64,000 bases of DNA, from NCBI RefSeq assembly GCF_000427465.1, contig NZ_ATYB01000008.1, positions 806,001 to 870,000 of the forward strand, read 5' to 3'. The DNA comes from Sinorhizobium arboris LMG 14919. Lineage in GTDB: Bacteria > Pseudomonadota > Alphaproteobacteria > Rhizobiales > Rhizobiaceae. The notes beneath the pieces are model-generated. The model was not told where the DNA came from, did not search any database, and saw only the letters and a program-made list of their open reading frames with translations. Position numbers and translations under genes: made by a program. This document shows, one piece after another, positions 1-10,706 of this stretch. Positions within the stretch are counted from its first letter, which is position 1. The number at the start of each line of letters is the position of its first letter.

Positions 1-1
1 C

Positions 2-232
2 TCATTCGAGTTCTTTCCGATGATACTCGCCGGCGCTGCGGTGCGGTTCTTCATCGTCTATGAGATGTCGCCGGAAGTGCGCGAGCAGACCGTCGGCGCT
101 CTTCAGGGGCAGCTCGCATCCGGGCTTCTCAGGCATCACATCGCCGAAACATACGCGCTGGACGACATCGCCGCGGCCCACGAGGCGGTCGAAAACGGAA
201 AAACCATCGGCAATGTCGTCGTTTCTCTCTGA
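2..232 (+). CDS. Zinc-type alcohol dehydrogenase / quinone oxidoreductase, C-terminal fragment
   Basis: The frame is open from the window edge and ends at a TGA at 230-232, so only about 76 C-terminal residues are present. The visible sequence (FFPMILAGAAVRFFIVYEM, then a helix-rich stretch ending AHEAVENGKTIGNVVVSL) is typical of the end of NADPH:quinone oxidoreductases of the medium-chain dehydrogenase superfamily, where the last strand closes the catalytic domain. The catalytic and nucleotide-binding parts lie outside the window, so substrate and cofactor cannot be judged. It converges with the peptidase gene that ends at 283. Confidence 0.75.
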   Translation, partial: SFEFFPMILAGAAVRFFIVYEMSPEVREQTVGALQGQLASGLLRHHIAETYALDDIAAAHEAVENGKTIGNVVVSL

Positions 233-282
233 CACAGCCCGGCGCTTCGTCTCGTTGCATGTCCCGGCAGCATTCCAGGGCG

Positions 283-2022
283 TCAGGACGTTCTCCCCCG
301 GACGACTATCTGTTGCCACGCATCGTAAGCGGATAGGACGGTCTCCATCTGCGCCGTGTGGCCGTTAATGAAGTCGTCCAAGTAGATCGTCTCGTCCGGA
401 TATTCCGTGATCAGTGTCAGCGGCACGGTGTGGCGATCATCCTCCGACGACAAGCACGGAAAACCGTTGATGAGCCGGAAGCCGGTCTCGCCTGCATGAA
501 TCTCATAGAGCGCGATCTGCCGGTCGTTGTAGTCGAGAAGGCCGGGGATCGAGCCCAGGTGCCGGGTCACGTATTGCAGCAATGCCTCGGCCTCTTCGCG
601 CCAGCCTTTATGGTGCCGGACCACCAGGAAAAAGCCCTTCGGCAGAGTCCACATGGCAAAATTGCGCGGTACATAGCCCGAAAGCGGCCGTGTCCATTCG
701 TGCGACGGATAGCCGTGCAGGTTCACATGCAGCTTGGCACCGCTCAGCTCTTCCGCCTTGACGCGGATTTCCTTCTCGCCGAGATGGGCGCCGGCGTCTT
801 TCCCGCCGCGATATTCGAGATCGTCGCCGAGCGCCGTGTAGCGGGCGGCATGATGCATGTGCCTCGGGTTGGCGACGCAAAGACGCTGGTGCAGCGCATA
901 GCCGTCCGGATTTTCGAGCGGCGAGATGGTGAAGTGCGCATTCGGCCTACGGCTCAGACGACGGGCGGCGCGGATCGCACCGACAATGCCGGTCGTCTCG
1001 TTCGGATGCTGGCCGCCGCTGATCATTACCGGCGCATCGTCACCTTTTATGTAGCGCGCCGACAGATTGCGTCCCGAGCGCGAGCGCGCCGAAAGCGCCT
1101 CGCCGCCGATCTCCGCGAGCATACCGTCGAGCTGATGCGCCGGCGGGGGCTCGATCGCCGTGTCGATCGCCTGCTCCCTGCGCTCGGGGAAACCGCTCGT
1201 CAACGGCCGGACCTCGACGCGTAGCGAAATCTCTCCGCCACCGCTCATGACGATCTCGGGAACGATCTGTCCGGGTTTCAGGCCCCGGTCGCCGGAGACA
1301 CGACCGGATCTCTTCTGGAAAAATTCGAGAAGCGAGAAATAGAAATCTTCGTGCAGCGCTTCGCGCAGACTGACGGCCTCGTGGCCGACGTCGAGCGGCT
1401 CGTCCTCGGCCGGATGGGCCACGCTGATGTTCAGCTCCTCGAAATAGGGTTCCGCATCGCCCCAATCGTAGCCCGCAATCGCCCGGATGGCGCGGTCGAA
1501 CAGGCGCTCGTAGTCCGTTTCCAGGCGTGTACCGGTTTTGTCGCCGGCCGGGCGCAGCCAGCCTGTCGGCGACACGTTGATCTCGCCGACGAGATCCACA
1601 TGGATCCGGTTTGGGGCCAGAACCTCGAGGCTTTCGGTCCTGCCGTCGCGCGTCAACGTCACGTCGTAGAAAAATCCACCGTCGTCACGAGGGATGAAGT
1701 TGATCGCAGCCGCGCCAACCAGGGCCGCCAGCGGATAGGCTTCGAGCCGGAAACGATTCTCGGGGGCGTTGCCATGCACGGGATAGCGAACCTCGATCGC
1801 CGAGACCCCGGCGAGGTCGACCTCCTCGAGGAAGGCAAACAGGAGCGGCTTGTAGGCGCTGCGGATGCGGGCGGTGACGCCCTTTTCCCTCAGTGCCTGT
1901 TCGGCAGCGCGGCGGCTCTTGGTATCGTCGAAGGTCCAGGCTTCGAACGACTGGCCCGGAACGGCGCGGGCGACGAGTTCTTCGAGGCTCCGCTCGAAGG
2001 TCGCTTCCAGGATCACGGTCAT
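283..2022 (-). CDS. M14-family zinc metallopeptidase (carboxypeptidase-like)
   Basis: A 579-residue protein with an N-terminal part of about 330 residues that I do not recognise, followed by a zinc-carboxypeptidase-type domain. The HPNETTG motif supplies the first zinc ligands (HxxE) and NLHGYPSHEW carries a plausible third His ligand. By family knowledge it would remove a C-terminal residue from a peptide or deacylate an amino acid. I chose the ATG at 2022 because GAGGTGA precedes it and it lies 4 bases after the permease stop; the longer upstream frame is arginine-free-start extension without family features. It is the last gene of the peptide-transport operon and has no signal peptide, which suggests cytoplasmic processing of imported peptides. 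The substrate is unknown. Confidence 0.8.
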   Translation of the reverse strand: MTVILEATFERSLEELVARAVPGQSFEAWTFDDTKSRRAAEQALREKGVTARIRSAYKPLLFAFLEEVDLAGVSAIEVRYPVHGNAPENRFRLEAYPLAALVGAAAINFIPRDDGGFFYDVTLTRDGRTESLEVLAPNRIHVDLVGEINVSPTGWLRPAGDKTGTRLETDYERLFDRAIRAIAGYDWGDAEPYFEELNISVAHPAEDEPLDVGHEAVSLREALHEDFYFSLLEFFQKRSGRVSGDRGLKPGQIVPEIVMSGGGEISLRVEVRPLTSGFPERREQAIDTAIEPPPAHQLDGMLAEIGGEALSARSRSGRNLSARYIKGDDAPVMISGGQHPNETTGIVGAIRAARRLSRRPNAHFTISPLENPDGYALHQRLCVANPRHMHHAARYTALGDDLEYRGGKDAGAHLGEKEIRVKAEELSGAKLHVNLHGYPSHEWTRPLSGYVPRNFAMWTLPKGFFLVVRHHKGWREEAEALLQYVTRHLGSIPGLLDYNDRQIALYEIHAGETGFRLINGFPCLSSEDDRHTVPLTLITEYPDETIYLDDFINGHTAQMETVLSAYDAWQQIVVRGRTS

Positions 2023-2026
2023 GGGT

Positions 2027-2875
2027 TCACCTCGATGTTCTGCCGGTCGGGTCGAGACTGTCGCGCAGCCAATCGCCGAGCAGGTTGAGACCGAGTACGG
2101 TGAAGAGGATTGCAAGCCCCGGGAAGACGCTGACCCACCAGGCGGTCTGTAGATAGGTGCGGCCGTCCGCCAGCATTCCGCCCCAGCTCGGAATAGTCGG
2201 GTCGACGCCCATGCCGAGAAAGGTCAGGCTGCTTTCGAGCAGGATGTTGTTGGCGACGTTGAGTGTCATCAGCACGATGACGGGACCGATAAGGTTCGGC
2301 AGCAGGTGCTGGAAGATGATCCGCCAGTCCTTCACGCCGATGGCGCGAGCCGAAAGAACGAACTCGCGTTCGCGGAGCGTCAGAACGGAGCCGCGCACCA
2401 GACGGGCGTATTGCACCCATTGCGAGACGATCAGCAGGACAATGGTATTCATCAGGCTGCCGCCGACGATGGCGATGAAGGTGATCGCAAGCAGAATGAA
2501 GGGCATGGCAAGCTGTATGTCGGCAAAACGCATCACCAGCATGTCCCAGAAGCCGCGATAATAGCCGGCGACGAGCCCGACGAGAACGCCGAGCACGACG
2601 GCGCCGAGTACCGAGGTGACGCCAACCAGCAGCGAGATCTTGCCGCCCGCCGCCACGCGCGCCATCACGTCGCGGCCGAGCGGATCGGTGCCGAACGGAT
2701 GGGCGGCGCTGGCAAACGGCTTTGCCAGGCGCGCCATCAGGTCGATCTTGTCGGCGCCGCCCGGAAACAGCATGTCGGAAAACAGGACGGCGAGGCAGAT
2801 GACGAGGGTCAGGAGCGCCCCGAGAAGGAATTCCAGGTTGCGGTAGCGCGACAGACGGGAAGTCTTGGCAGCCAT
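2027..2875 (-). CDS. Peptide ABC transporter permease, DppC/OppC type
   Basis: The 282-residue inner-membrane protein has an N-terminal membrane segment (LEFLLGALLTLVICLAVLF), a PFGTDPLGRDV motif characteristic of DppC/OppC permeases, and the EAA-type cytoplasmic loop around SARAIGVKDWRIIFQHLLPN. It pairs with the DppB-type permease that ends 6 bases upstream. Five or six membrane segments fit the family. The start ATG at 2875 has a GGAG nine bases before it. Family knowledge gives import of di- or oligopeptides; the precise ligand is not readable. Confidence 0.92.
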   Translation of the reverse strand: MAAKTSRLSRYRNLEFLLGALLTLVICLAVLFSDMLFPGGADKIDLMARLAKPFASAAHPFGTDPLGRDVMARVAAGGKISLLVGVTSVLGAVVLGVLVGLVAGYYRGFWDMLVMRFADIQLAMPFILLAITFIAIVGGSLMNTIVLLIVSQWVQYARLVRGSVLTLREREFVLSARAIGVKDWRIIFQHLLPNLIGPVIVLMTLNVANNILLESSLTFLGMGVDPTIPSWGGMLADGRTYLQTAWWVSVFPGLAILFTVLGLNLLGDWLRDSLDPTGRTSR

Positions 2876-2881
2876 CTCGAA

Positions 2882-3805
2882 TTACTCCGTACGAATTCGC
2901 GGATCGATCAGCCCGTAAGCGATATCGACCAGAAGATTGATGCCGACGATCATCAGCGAAAGGACGGTGATCACGCCTTGGAGAACGGGAAAGTCGCGCG
3001 CACCGACGGCATCGAATGCGAGCGTGCCGAGGCCGGGCCAGTTGAACACCCGCTCGATGACGACGATGCCGCCGAGCAGACCGCCGAACTGAATGCCGAA
3101 ATAGGTGATCAGCGGGATGGCGCAGTTGCGCAACGCATGCTTGTAGAGGACCTTGGTTTCGCTGAGCCCCTTGGCACGGGCAACCATAATGTATTGCGAC
3201 TGCAGCGTTTCCAGCATCGAGGTGCGCACGAGGCGGACATTCGTCGCCGTCAGGATCACGCCCATGGTGACGGCCGGCATTATGTAGCTGGAAAGACCGG
3301 CCATGCCGCTTGGCGGCAGCAGGTTGAACGTGATGGCAAACAGCAGCACCAGCATGGTCGCCAGCCAAAAGTTCGGGAAGGAGAGGCCGACCAGCGAAAG
3401 GATGCGGATCAGTTGGTCGGCCCACTTGCCGCGGGCCGTCGCGGCCTTGATCCCGAGCGGGATGGACAGGACTATGGAAACGGCGATCGAGATGAACGCG
3501 AGCAGCAGCGTTGCGGGCAATGCCTGGGCGATTAGGCCGGTCACCGGTGCATTTCCCGAGAAGCTGCGGCCCATGTCGAGCGTCACCAGCCCCTTGAGGA
3601 AAGTGAGGTACTGTTCCAGAAACGGTTTGTCGACGCCGAGCGCCTGGCGGATGCGGGCCAGATCGTCCTCCGTCATACTGCCGCCGCCCTGGAACATCGT
3701 CACCGCCGGATCGCCGGTCAGGCGGATGGCGAAGGATACGAGAAGGGTGATGGCGATCACGACGAAAATCGCCTGAAGCAATCGTTTGATAAGGAAGCCG
3801 GCCAC
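2882..3805 (-). CDS. Peptide ABC transporter permease, DppB/OppB type
   Basis: The 307-residue inner-membrane protein begins MAGFLIKRLLQAIFVV, the usual first helix of DppB permeases, and contains the EAA loop at VARAKGLSETKVLYKHALRN. The start codon is GTG at 3805 with a GGGGACA upstream. It follows the solute-binding protein gene after a 63-base gap that holds a strong stem-loop, and precedes the DppC-type permease by 6 bases. The length is normal for the family and all segments appear intact. Confidence 0.92.
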   Translation of the reverse strand: MAGFLIKRLLQAIFVVIAITLLVSFAIRLTGDPAVTMFQGGGSMTEDDLARIRQALGVDKPFLEQYLTFLKGLVTLDMGRSFSGNAPVTGLIAQALPATLLLAFISIAVSIVLSIPLGIKAATARGKWADQLIRILSLVGLSFPNFWLATMLVLLFAITFNLLPPSGMAGLSSYIMPAVTMGVILTATNVRLVRTSMLETLQSQYIMVARAKGLSETKVLYKHALRNCAIPLITYFGIQFGGLLGGIVVIERVFNWPGLGTLAFDAVGARDFPVLQGVITVLSLMIVGINLLVDIAYGLIDPRIRTE

Positions 3806-3830
3806 GTTCTTGTCCCCGAAACGAATTTGG

Positions 3831-3857
3831 GGCGCCGCCGAAGATCTTGGCGGCGCC
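3831..3857. promoter_or_regulatory. Intercistronic stem-loop after the binding-protein gene
   Basis: GGCGCCGCC at 3831-3839 pairs perfectly with GGCGGCGCC at 3849-3857, and the spacer itself contains the palindrome AAGATCTT. It lies between the stop of the solute-binding protein gene (3869) and the start of dppB (3805). There is no T-run, so it is more likely an mRNA-stabilising or attenuating hairpin than a full terminator. The effect expected is excess binding-protein transcript. Confidence 0.6.
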
Positions 3858-3868
3858 CGGTCTTCAGA

Positions 3869-5404
3869 TTATTCCACCGTGACGTCGGTGAACTTCATGC
3901 GGTTGTCGGGAGCCGGTACGAACCCCTTGACGCGCTTGCTGATGCCGTAGATCGCCTTGGTGTTGTAGAGCGGCATTTCCAGCGCACGGTCGGCGGCATA
4001 GGCCGCGATTTCGCGTAGGATCCTTTCGCGCTCGGCGCGATCCGTCAGCGGGCGCTGCGATTCCAGGAGCTTGTCGAGGGTCTCGTCCTTGTCGTAGGGG
4101 TTCCAGCGCTCGCCGGAGTGGTACATCGAGTAGGCGGTGTTGTCGTAGTCGAAAGTCCAGCCGCCCCACTTCTGCTGGAACATCGCGCCGGTCTTGCCCT
4201 GTGGAATGATGTCGTTCAGCAGAACGTTGGTTTCGTAGGGCTTGATCGTCGCGTTTACGCCGACGATCTGAAGATAGCTCGCAACGATCTGCGCAACTTC
4301 GTTCATCGTTGCGTCATTGCCGCGGATGTCGATCTGCACCGCCGTGCCCGGCGCGACGCCCGCTTCGGCGAGGAGCTTCTTCGCACCTTCCGGATCAAAT
4401 GGCAGCGGCTTCAGTTCCGGATCGTAGCCGAAGGACAACTCTCCCTGGAAGGACGCGATTTCCGTCGCCTGGCCGGCCAGCAGCGACTGCACGATGCTTG
4501 CCCGGTCGACGGCCATGATCAACGCCTTGCGCACTTTAGGATCGGCAGTAATGCCGTCGCGCGTGTTGAAACGCAACGCATCGACGGTCGGGCCCGGAAC
4601 CGAGAGGACTTCCAGCTTTGAGTCGCCCTGAATGACCGGAAGCATGCCGATCGGGATGGTCGGCGGGATGACGAGATCGACGCGACCGGCCTGCAGTTCC
4701 GCGACGGCGGTCGAGGGTTCGGTGATGAAACGGTATTCGAGTTCCGAAAGCTTCGGTGCACCGCCCCAATAGTCCGGGTTGGCTTCGAGCTTGATGTTCA
4801 CTTTCGGCGCATAGGAGACGAACTTGAAGGCACCCGTTCCGACCGGGTTGATGTTGAAGTTGTCCTCGCCCTTTTCCTGGATGTATTTCGGCGGAACGAT
4901 CATCGCGCCATAGCCGGCGAGCTTGGTGAGCAATACCGGGTCCGGTGCCTTGAGCTTCATGTCGACCGTGAACGGATCGACGATCTCGATGCTTTCGATC
5001 GCCGTGTAGTTCGAACGCTGCGGTCCCTTGGCACCCTCTTCGCCGAGCAGGCGATCGAAGGTGAACTTGACGGCTTCTGCATTGAACTCTTCGCCATTGT
5101 GGAACTTCACGCCCTGGCGCAGCTTGAAACGGATGCGTTTGCCTTCGTCCAGTTCTTCCCAGGATTCCGCCAGACCGGGGACCAGCTTCAGGTCGGGTCC
5201 GCGATAGGTCAGGCCGTCGAAGATATTGGTGGCAACGGCTGCCCACTGTACCAGAAAGGTATCGACCGGATCCCAGCTGCCCGGATCCTGCGGCGAGGAT
5301 ACCGTCAGCTTGCCGGCCGCAAGCGCCGGCGCCGGCGAAAAGGCCGCGCCGGCGAGAGCGATTGCCATGAAGGTCGCCGTTATTCCCCTTTTGATCGTTC
5401 CCAT
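3869..5404 (-). CDS. Peptide ABC transporter substrate-binding protein (family 5)
   Basis: The 511-residue protein has a Sec signal peptide (hydrophobic AFMAIALAGAAFSPAPALAAG ending near residue 30) and the family-5 hallmarks: an early PGSWDPVDTF segment, RFKLRQGVKFHNGEEFNAEAVKFTFDR, and the C-terminal lobe ending in ALEMPLYNTKAIYGISKR. It would act in the periplasm and deliver peptides, or other polar amides, to the DppBC channel. ATG at 5404 is preceded by AGAGGAA. Located in an operon with 5-oxoprolinase-like enzymes, its ligand may be a pyroglutamyl peptide or a lactam; that is inference. Confidence 0.9.
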   Translation of the reverse strand: MGTIKRGITATFMAIALAGAAFSPAPALAAGKLTVSSPQDPGSWDPVDTFLVQWAAVATNIFDGLTYRGPDLKLVPGLAESWEELDEGKRIRFKLRQGVKFHNGEEFNAEAVKFTFDRLLGEEGAKGPQRSNYTAIESIEIVDPFTVDMKLKAPDPVLLTKLAGYGAMIVPPKYIQEKGEDNFNINPVGTGAFKFVSYAPKVNIKLEANPDYWGGAPKLSELEYRFITEPSTAVAELQAGRVDLVIPPTIPIGMLPVIQGDSKLEVLSVPGPTVDALRFNTRDGITADPKVRKALIMAVDRASIVQSLLAGQATEIASFQGELSFGYDPELKPLPFDPEGAKKLLAEAGVAPGTAVQIDIRGNDATMNEVAQIVASYLQIVGVNATIKPYETNVLLNDIIPQGKTGAMFQQKWGGWTFDYDNTAYSMYHSGERWNPYDKDETLDKLLESQRPLTDRAERERILREIAAYAADRALEMPLYNTKAIYGISKRVKGFVPAPDNRMKFTDVTVE

Positions 5405-5443
5405 TATCTGTTCCTCTTCAGATGTTGCGATGGTTCGCAGGTT

Positions 5444-7285
5444 TCAGGCGCTCTTCGCGACGAAGTGCCCCGGATTGATTTCCTCGTGAGCAAGAATGGC
5501 CGGCTCGTCGCCGACGCGGCGGACAGGATTGGGGATTTCGCCCTCGATCAATGCCGTATTGCGCTCGGCGGTCGGGTCGGCGACCGGCACGGCGGACAGG
5601 AGACGGCGCGTATACGCATGCGTCGGAGTTTCGAAGACCTGACGGCGCGAGCCCATCTCCATGATCTGCCCGAGATAGAGCACGGCGACGCGGTGGCTCA
5701 TTTTCTCCACGACAGCCATGTCGTGGCTGATGAACAGATAGGCGAGGCCCCGTTCCGCCTGCAGATCCATGAACAGGTTGATGATCTGCGCCTGGATCGA
5801 CACGTCGAGGGCCGACAGCGCCTCGTCGGCGATTATCAGCTTCGGATCCGAAGCCAGCGCACGGGCGATGCAGACGCGCTGACGCTGGCCGCCGGAAAAT
5901 TCGTGCGGATAGCGCTCGGCGACCGCGGAACTCAGGCCCACGCGCTCCAGCAATTCGTCGACGCGGCGGCGCACGGCCTTCCGCTCCAGGATAAGGCCAT
6001 GCGTGCTGATCGGCTCGGCGATCGAGAAGCCGACCGTCTTGCGCGGATCGAGCGAGGCGAAGGGGTCCTGGAAGATATACTGCACTTCCTGCCGCATGCG
6101 GAAACGCTCCGCCGCGGACATGGACGAATAGCCTTTGCCGTTGAAGAAGATCTCGCCCGACAGCGAGCTCTGCAGTTGCTGGATCGTACGGCCGATGGTC
6201 GATTTTCCGGAGCCGGATTCGCCGACCAGTGCCAGGGTTTCTCCCGGGTGAATGTCGAAGCTTACCTTCTGCACGGCGCTCAGGCGGTGCGTCGCCCTGC
6301 CGAACAGGTTCTTGCGGATGTCGAAGCGGACGAACAGGTCCCTGACCGAGAGCAGCGGCTTCTCGTCGTATTTCGCAGTGTTCTGGACGCGCTCTTCGCC
6401 GACGATCGTCGGCTCGCCGTCCTGCAGCACGGTCAGCGGCATGCGCTTCGGAAATTCTTCCCCGGACATGCTGCCGAGGCGCGGGACTGCGGCAAGCAGC
6501 GCGCGGGTATAGGGATGCTGCGGATTGGCGAAAATCTCTCCGACCGGGCCTTCTTCGACCTTCCTGCCCTTCCACATCACCACGACGCGGTCGGCCATCT
6601 CGGCGACGACGCCCATGTCGTGGGTGATGAACACCATTCCCATGCCGAGCGTTTTCTGCAGATCTCGCATGATGTTCAGAATCTGCGCCTGAATCGTGAC
6701 GTCGAGTGCGGTGGTCGGCTCGTCGGCGATCAGCAGTTTCGGGCGGCAGGCGAGCGCCATCGCGATCATCACGCGCTGGCGCATCCCGCCGGAAAGCTGG
6801 TGCGGATAGCGGCCGAGAAGAGCGGCGCCGTCCGGCAGCCGCACCATGTCGAGCAGGCGCCTGGCCTCGGCCATGGCCGCGGACTTGCCCATCTTCTCGT
6901 GCAGGACAAGCACTTCGCAGATCTGATCGCCGATGGTGAAGACCGGATTGAGCGAGGTCATCGGCTCCTGGAAGATCATGGCGATCTCCTTGCCGCGGAT
7001 CGAGCGCATCTCCTTCTGCGAGGCCTTCAGCAGATCCCTGCCGCCGAACAGGATGCGGCCGCCTGCGAACCTGGCGCCCATCATGTCTGCAAGCCGCATG
7101 GCCGACAGCGACGTGACCGATTTGCCGGAACCGGATTCGCCGACGACCGCCACCGTCTCGCCGGCCTCGACTTTGAACGACAGATCGTCGACGACGCGGC
7201 TCTCGCCGAATTCGACGCTCAGGTCTTCGACCGACAGAAGCGGCCTGCAGTTTTCCATCGGGCGAGTGTCCATGGACGACGTCAT
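5444..7285 (-). CDS. Fused dipeptide ABC transporter ATPase (DppD-DppF type, two nucleotide-binding domains)
   Basis: The 613-residue protein holds two complete ABC ATPase domains. The first has Walker A GESGSGKS near residue 50, signature LSGGMRQRV and Walker B LLIADEP; the second has GESGSGKST near residue 355, signature FSGGQRQRV and LIIADEAL. Each is followed by the oligopeptide-transporter C-terminal extension. Fusions of this GsiA type are common in alphaproteobacteria and replace separate DppD and DppF. The ATG at 7285 overlaps the stop of the biotin carboxylase gene by 4 bases (ATGA), indicating translational coupling. Confidence 0.92.
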   Translation of the reverse strand: MTSSMDTRPMENCRPLLSVEDLSVEFGESRVVDDLSFKVEAGETVAVVGESGSGKSVTSLSAMRLADMMGARFAGGRILFGGRDLLKASQKEMRSIRGKEIAMIFQEPMTSLNPVFTIGDQICEVLVLHEKMGKSAAMAEARRLLDMVRLPDGAALLGRYPHQLSGGMRQRVMIAMALACRPKLLIADEPTTALDVTIQAQILNIMRDLQKTLGMGMVFITHDMGVVAEMADRVVVMWKGRKVEEGPVGEIFANPQHPYTRALLAAVPRLGSMSGEEFPKRMPLTVLQDGEPTIVGEERVQNTAKYDEKPLLSVRDLFVRFDIRKNLFGRATHRLSAVQKVSFDIHPGETLALVGESGSGKSTIGRTIQQLQSSLSGEIFFNGKGYSSMSAAERFRMRQEVQYIFQDPFASLDPRKTVGFSIAEPISTHGLILERKAVRRRVDELLERVGLSSAVAERYPHEFSGGQRQRVCIARALASDPKLIIADEALSALDVSIQAQIINLFMDLQAERGLAYLFISHDMAVVEKMSHRVAVLYLGQIMEMGSRRQVFETPTHAYTRRLLSAVPVADPTAERNTALIEGEIPNPVRRVGDEPAILAHEEINPGHFVAKSA

Positions 7286-9060
7286 GTCCGTGTCTCCGAC
7301 TTGGCCTGTGCAGTGCTGGTCCCGGTTGTGCCATCATCGCTGGCGATCCGGGCGATGAGGGCGCCCAATGTCTGGGTGGAACCGGCTTCAGCGAGGATGG
7401 TGACGATGCCGGCGGCCGGCGCAGTCACGGACGTCTCCATCTTCATCACGTCCATCATTGCCAGCACATCGCCCTTTTCCACAAGGGCGCCGTCCGAAAC
7501 ATTCCAGTGAGCGAGCAGTCCGGGCACGGGCGCCAGCACGGCTCCGGCGTCGTGCTGCTCGCGTCTTTCGGCGACAGAACTGCCCGAAGCGGGCATCGGG
7601 CCGAACAGGCGCAGGAAGGCGCCGGGAATGCCGATCTCGACACGCTTACCGCCTATCTCGACATGGCCGCGCAAAAGACCGGTGCCCTCTGCCGGGGCGG
7701 GACGGCTGGCGGCTTCCAGCGTCTGAGCGAAATCCGTCTCGATCCAGCGCGTGTGAACACGGAACGCCTCGGCAAAGTCGGCGTGGCGGATGACGGTGCG
7801 GTGAAAGGGCAGGACCGATGGAACGCCTTCGATTTCGAACTCGTCAAGCGCTCGACGGGCGCGTGCAATCGCCTGTTCGCGGGTTGCACCCCAGACGATC
7901 AGTTTTGCCGACAAGGAATCGAACATCGGCGGAACGGCCGAACCGGTGACCACGCCGGAATCGATGCGTATGCCCGGGCCGGACGGCGCGGTGAATTGGG
8001 AAATCGAGCCGGCGGACGGCAGGAAACCGCGGCCGGGATCTTCCATGTTGATGCGGAATTCGATTGCGTGGCCGCGCGGCGGCGGCATCTCGGTGATGCT
8101 GATCGGCAGGCCCTCGGCGATCCGGAACTGTTCCACGACGAGATCGAGACCCGTGGTCTCCTCGGTCACGGGGTGTTCGACCTGAAGGCGGGTATTGACC
8201 TCGAGGAAGGAAATTACGCCGTCGGCGCTGAGCAGGAACTCCACTGTTCCGGCGCCGGTATAGCCGGCCTCGGCACAGATGTCGCGTGCCGCGGTGTGAA
8301 TCTCGTCGCGCTGCGCGTCGGAAAGGAATGGCGCAGGCGCTTCCTCGACGAGCTTCTGGTTGCGCCGCTGCAGCGAGCAGTCACGGGTGCCGACGACCAG
8401 AACGTTGCCGAGGCGGTCCGCAAGCACCTGCGCCTCCACATGCCGCGGGCGATCGAGAAACTGTTCGACATAGCATTCGCCACGGCCGAAGGCGGCCACC
8501 GCTTCGCGGGTCGCCGATTCAAACAGCTCTTCGACCTCTGCGAGGTCCCGGGCGATCTTCAATCCGCGACCGCCGCCGCCATGTGCCGCCTTGATGGCGA
8601 CAGGCAGACCGAACGTCCTGGCGAAAGCCACTGCTTCCGAGCTATCGGAGATCGCACCGTCGGACCCGGCGACCAGAGGTGCGCCGACCTTGCGGGCGAT
8701 GCTGCGCGCCTTGAGCTTGTCGCCGAGCGCTTCAATGACCTGCGGATCGGGGCCGATCCAGGTGAGGCCGGCATCGATGACCGCCTGTGCGAATTCGGCA
8801 CGCTCCGACAGGAAGCCGTAACCCGGATGAACGGCATCCGCGCCCGAACGTTTCGCGGCGGCAATCAGCTTGCCAATGTCGAGATAGGTGTCCCTGGCGG
8901 TGCCCCCCGAAAGCGCATAGGCTTCGTCCGCCAGCGCCACGAAGAGCGCATCGGCATCGGCATCGGCGTAAACGGCGACTGAGGCCAGGCCGTAATCCTT
9001 GCAGGCCCGAATGATCCGCACCGCGATCTCGCCGCGATTTGCTATCAAAACCTTCTTCAT
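7282..9060 (-). CDS. Biotin carboxylase fused to a biotin carboxyl carrier domain
   Basis: The 592-residue protein starts [16 protein letters not shown], the biotin-carboxylase N-terminus, and continues with the ATP-grasp glycine loop HGGGGRG and the [18 protein letters not shown] motif. After about residue 445 it leaves the carboxylase fold and ends in a biotinyl domain with the MKM biotinylation site (lysine near residue 540). It would use ATP and bicarbonate to carboxylate its own biotin. No dedicated carboxyltransferase subunit of the acetyl- or propionyl-CoA type is nearby; instead the gene overlaps the PxpB-PxpC fusion gene by 4 bases (9057-9060), a family historically annotated as biotin-dependent carboxyltransferase. 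The ATG at 9060 is exact for the family N-terminus; the longer frame upstream is spurious. Confidence 0.88.
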   Translation of the reverse strand: MKKVLIANRGEIAVRIIRACKDYGLASVAVYADADADALFVALADEAYALSGGTARDTYLDIGKLIAAAKRSGADAVHPGYGFLSERAEFAQAVIDAGLTWIGPDPQVIEALGDKLKARSIARKVGAPLVAGSDGAISDSSEAVAFARTFGLPVAIKAAHGGGGRGLKIARDLAEVEELFESATREAVAAFGRGECYVEQFLDRPRHVEAQVLADRLGNVLVVGTRDCSLQRRNQKLVEEAPAPFLSDAQRDEIHTAARDICAEAGYTGAGTVEFLLSADGVISFLEVNTRLQVEHPVTEETTGLDLVVEQFRIAEGLPISITEMPPPRGHAIEFRINMEDPGRGFLPSAGSISQFTAPSGPGIRIDSGVVTGSAVPPMFDSLSAKLIVWGATREQAIARARRALDEFEIEGVPSVLPFHRTVIRHADFAEAFRVHTRWIETDFAQTLEAASRPAPAEGTGLLRGHVEIGGKRVEIGIPGAFLRLFGPMPASGSSVAERREQHDAGAVLAPVPGLLAHWNVSDGALVEKGDVLAMMDVMKMETSVTAPAAGIVTILAEAGSTQTLGALIARIASDDGTTGTSTAQAKSETRT

Positions 9061-10661
9061 GCGGATTTTCCTGGAATGGTGCGGGGGGTGAAGCTGCTGA
9101 CCGCGTTGAACCGGATACGCGCTCCGGTAGGTACCTGACCGGTGAGATCGAGATGATACCCGGCGACATTGGCAATGACGGGATAGCCCCCGGTCAATGG
9201 ATGATCGGCGAGGAACAGAACGGGCTGGCCGCTGGCCGGCACCTGGACGGCGCCGCGCACGGTGGCCTCGCTCGGAAGTTCGCCGTCGTTTCGCCGCGCG
9301 AGCCCTTCGCCCGACAGACGGATGCCGACGCGGCTCGACTGCGGCGTGACGAACCATTCCTGCGCCAGGAAGCTCTCGACGGCCTTTTCGGTGAACCAGT
9401 CCGTACGGGGTCCCATCACGACGTCGAGCACGACCGTTCCGGCCATGTCAGGCATGAGTTGCTGCGGCAGTTCCGACGAGACGAGCGAACCGGCGCGTGC
9501 CGGCAGGATGGTGACGACATCGCCGGCGCCGAGCGCGGCCGGGCCGATCTGCGACAGCGTGTCGTGAGCGGCGCTCCCCAGCACCGGCGCGACATCAAAG
9601 CCGCCGCGCAACGCCAGGTAGGAGCGCATGCCCGTCGTCGGTGCGCCCAGCGAGACCACATCCCCGTCGTCAAGCGCGATTGGGCTGTGATGGGGAGCGG
9701 AAATCGTCCTGCCGTCGGCGCCGGTGATGGCGATCGGTGCCGTTGCGCCCGTCAGCGCCATCACGCCCCGGCCGCGCACCCGGAAGCGCAGTGAACCGAG
9801 CGTTATTTCGAGCGCTGCAGCACCGGCCGCGTTGCCGACCAGCCGGTTGGCGGCCTTGAAGCTCGTCCGGTCCGCTGCGCCGGAGACGCTGATGCCCTGC
9901 CTGGCCTGCCCGGGACGGCCGAGATCCTGAAACAGAACCGGCAGGCCCGTGGAGACGATTTCGATGGCAGCCCGTCCCGTCCCCGCATGGGCCTGCGCCT
10001 TGGGCTTTGCGGAAATCCCTGCCGCCGGTTTGATCTCGTAGGCGTTTTCCTCCGCCATGTTTCGGAAGCGTACCCGGCTGCCGGGTTGCAGCAGCGAGGC
10101 CGGCATACGGTCGACGTCGAACATCGCCAGCGGGGTCGTGCCTATCAACTGCCAGCCGCCGGGGCTGGCCTTGGGGTAGACGCCGCTGAATTCTCCGGCA
10201 AGGCCGACCGCACCGGCCGGCACCTGCATGCGCGGCGTCTTGCGGCGCGGTACCGTCAGGCGCGGATCGCCGCCGGTGAGATAGGCGAAGCCCGGCGCAA
10301 ATCCGGTCAGGGCGGCGACGTAATTGCTTTCGCAATGCAGGCGGACGACTTCGTCGGCGCTCATGCCGAGAATGCCGGCGACTTCGGGAAGGTCCTCCCC
10401 GTCATAACGAACCGGGATTTCGACGAGCGGGCCGACTGCCGCTTTGCGTTCGCCGCCGGCCAGCGACGCGACGACTTCCGCCAGCCGGTCCTCGGAAACC
10501 ACCGCCGGATCGAAGGAAATCAGCAGCGTGCGTGCCGCCGGGATGAATTCCCGGATGCCCGCGACCGGGTGGTTTTCCAGCGCCTCGAACAGCGACAGCG
10601 CCTCGCCGAGTTCGGCGAGCTCCACGAGAATGCAGTCGCCCCTCACCGGAAGGATACGCAT
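9057..10661 (-). CDS. pxpBC: 5-oxoprolinase subunit B/C fusion (KipI-KipA type)
   Basis: The 534-residue protein joins a KipI/PxpB-like domain (about residues 1-215, with [21 protein letters not shown] and the PAGAVGLAG segment) to a KipA/PxpC-like domain (about 230-534, with [13 protein letters not shown] and the [17 protein letters not shown] segment). By family knowledge PxpA, PxpB and PxpC together hydrolyse 5-oxoproline to glutamate with ATP. The start at 10661 gives the canonical [11 protein letters not shown]-terminus; no good ribosome site is visible and an ATG at 10700, six bases after the pxpA stop, is an alternative. The fusion and the coupling to a biotin carboxylase are the unusual points. 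Confidence 0.85.
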   Translation of the reverse strand: MRILPVRGDCILVELAELGEALSLFEALENHPVAGIREFIPAARTLLISFDPAVVSEDRLAEVVASLAGGERKAAVGPLVEIPVRYDGEDLPEVAGILGMSADEVVRLHCESNYVAALTGFAPGFAYLTGGDPRLTVPRRKTPRMQVPAGAVGLAGEFSGVYPKASPGGWQLIGTTPLAMFDVDRMPASLLQPGSRVRFRNMAEENAYEIKPAAGISAKPKAQAHAGTGRAAIEIVSTGLPVLFQDLGRPGQARQGISVSGAADRTSFKAANRLVGNAAGAAALEITLGSLRFRVRGRGVMALTGATAPIAITGADGRTISAPHHSPIALDDGDVVSLGAPTTGMRSYLALRGGFDVAPVLGSAAHDTLSQIGPAALGAGDVVTILPARAGSLVSSELPQQLMPDMAGTVVLDVVMGPRTDWFTEKAVESFLAQEWFVTPQSSRVGIRLSGEGLARRNDGELPSEATVRGAVQVPASGQPVLFLADHPLTGGYPVIANVAGYHLDLTGQVPTGARIRFNAVSSFTPRTIPGKSA

Positions 10662-10706
10662 CGATGTATTTCTACGGGAGGAAGGCGCTACGGGTTGCAT
10701 GGCTGT

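Noticed and set aside
5099..7510. An 803-codon plus-strand frame opposite the peptide transporter ATPase
   Set aside because: It is antisense to a gene with two complete ABC domains and its translation has no recognisable motif or ribosome site.
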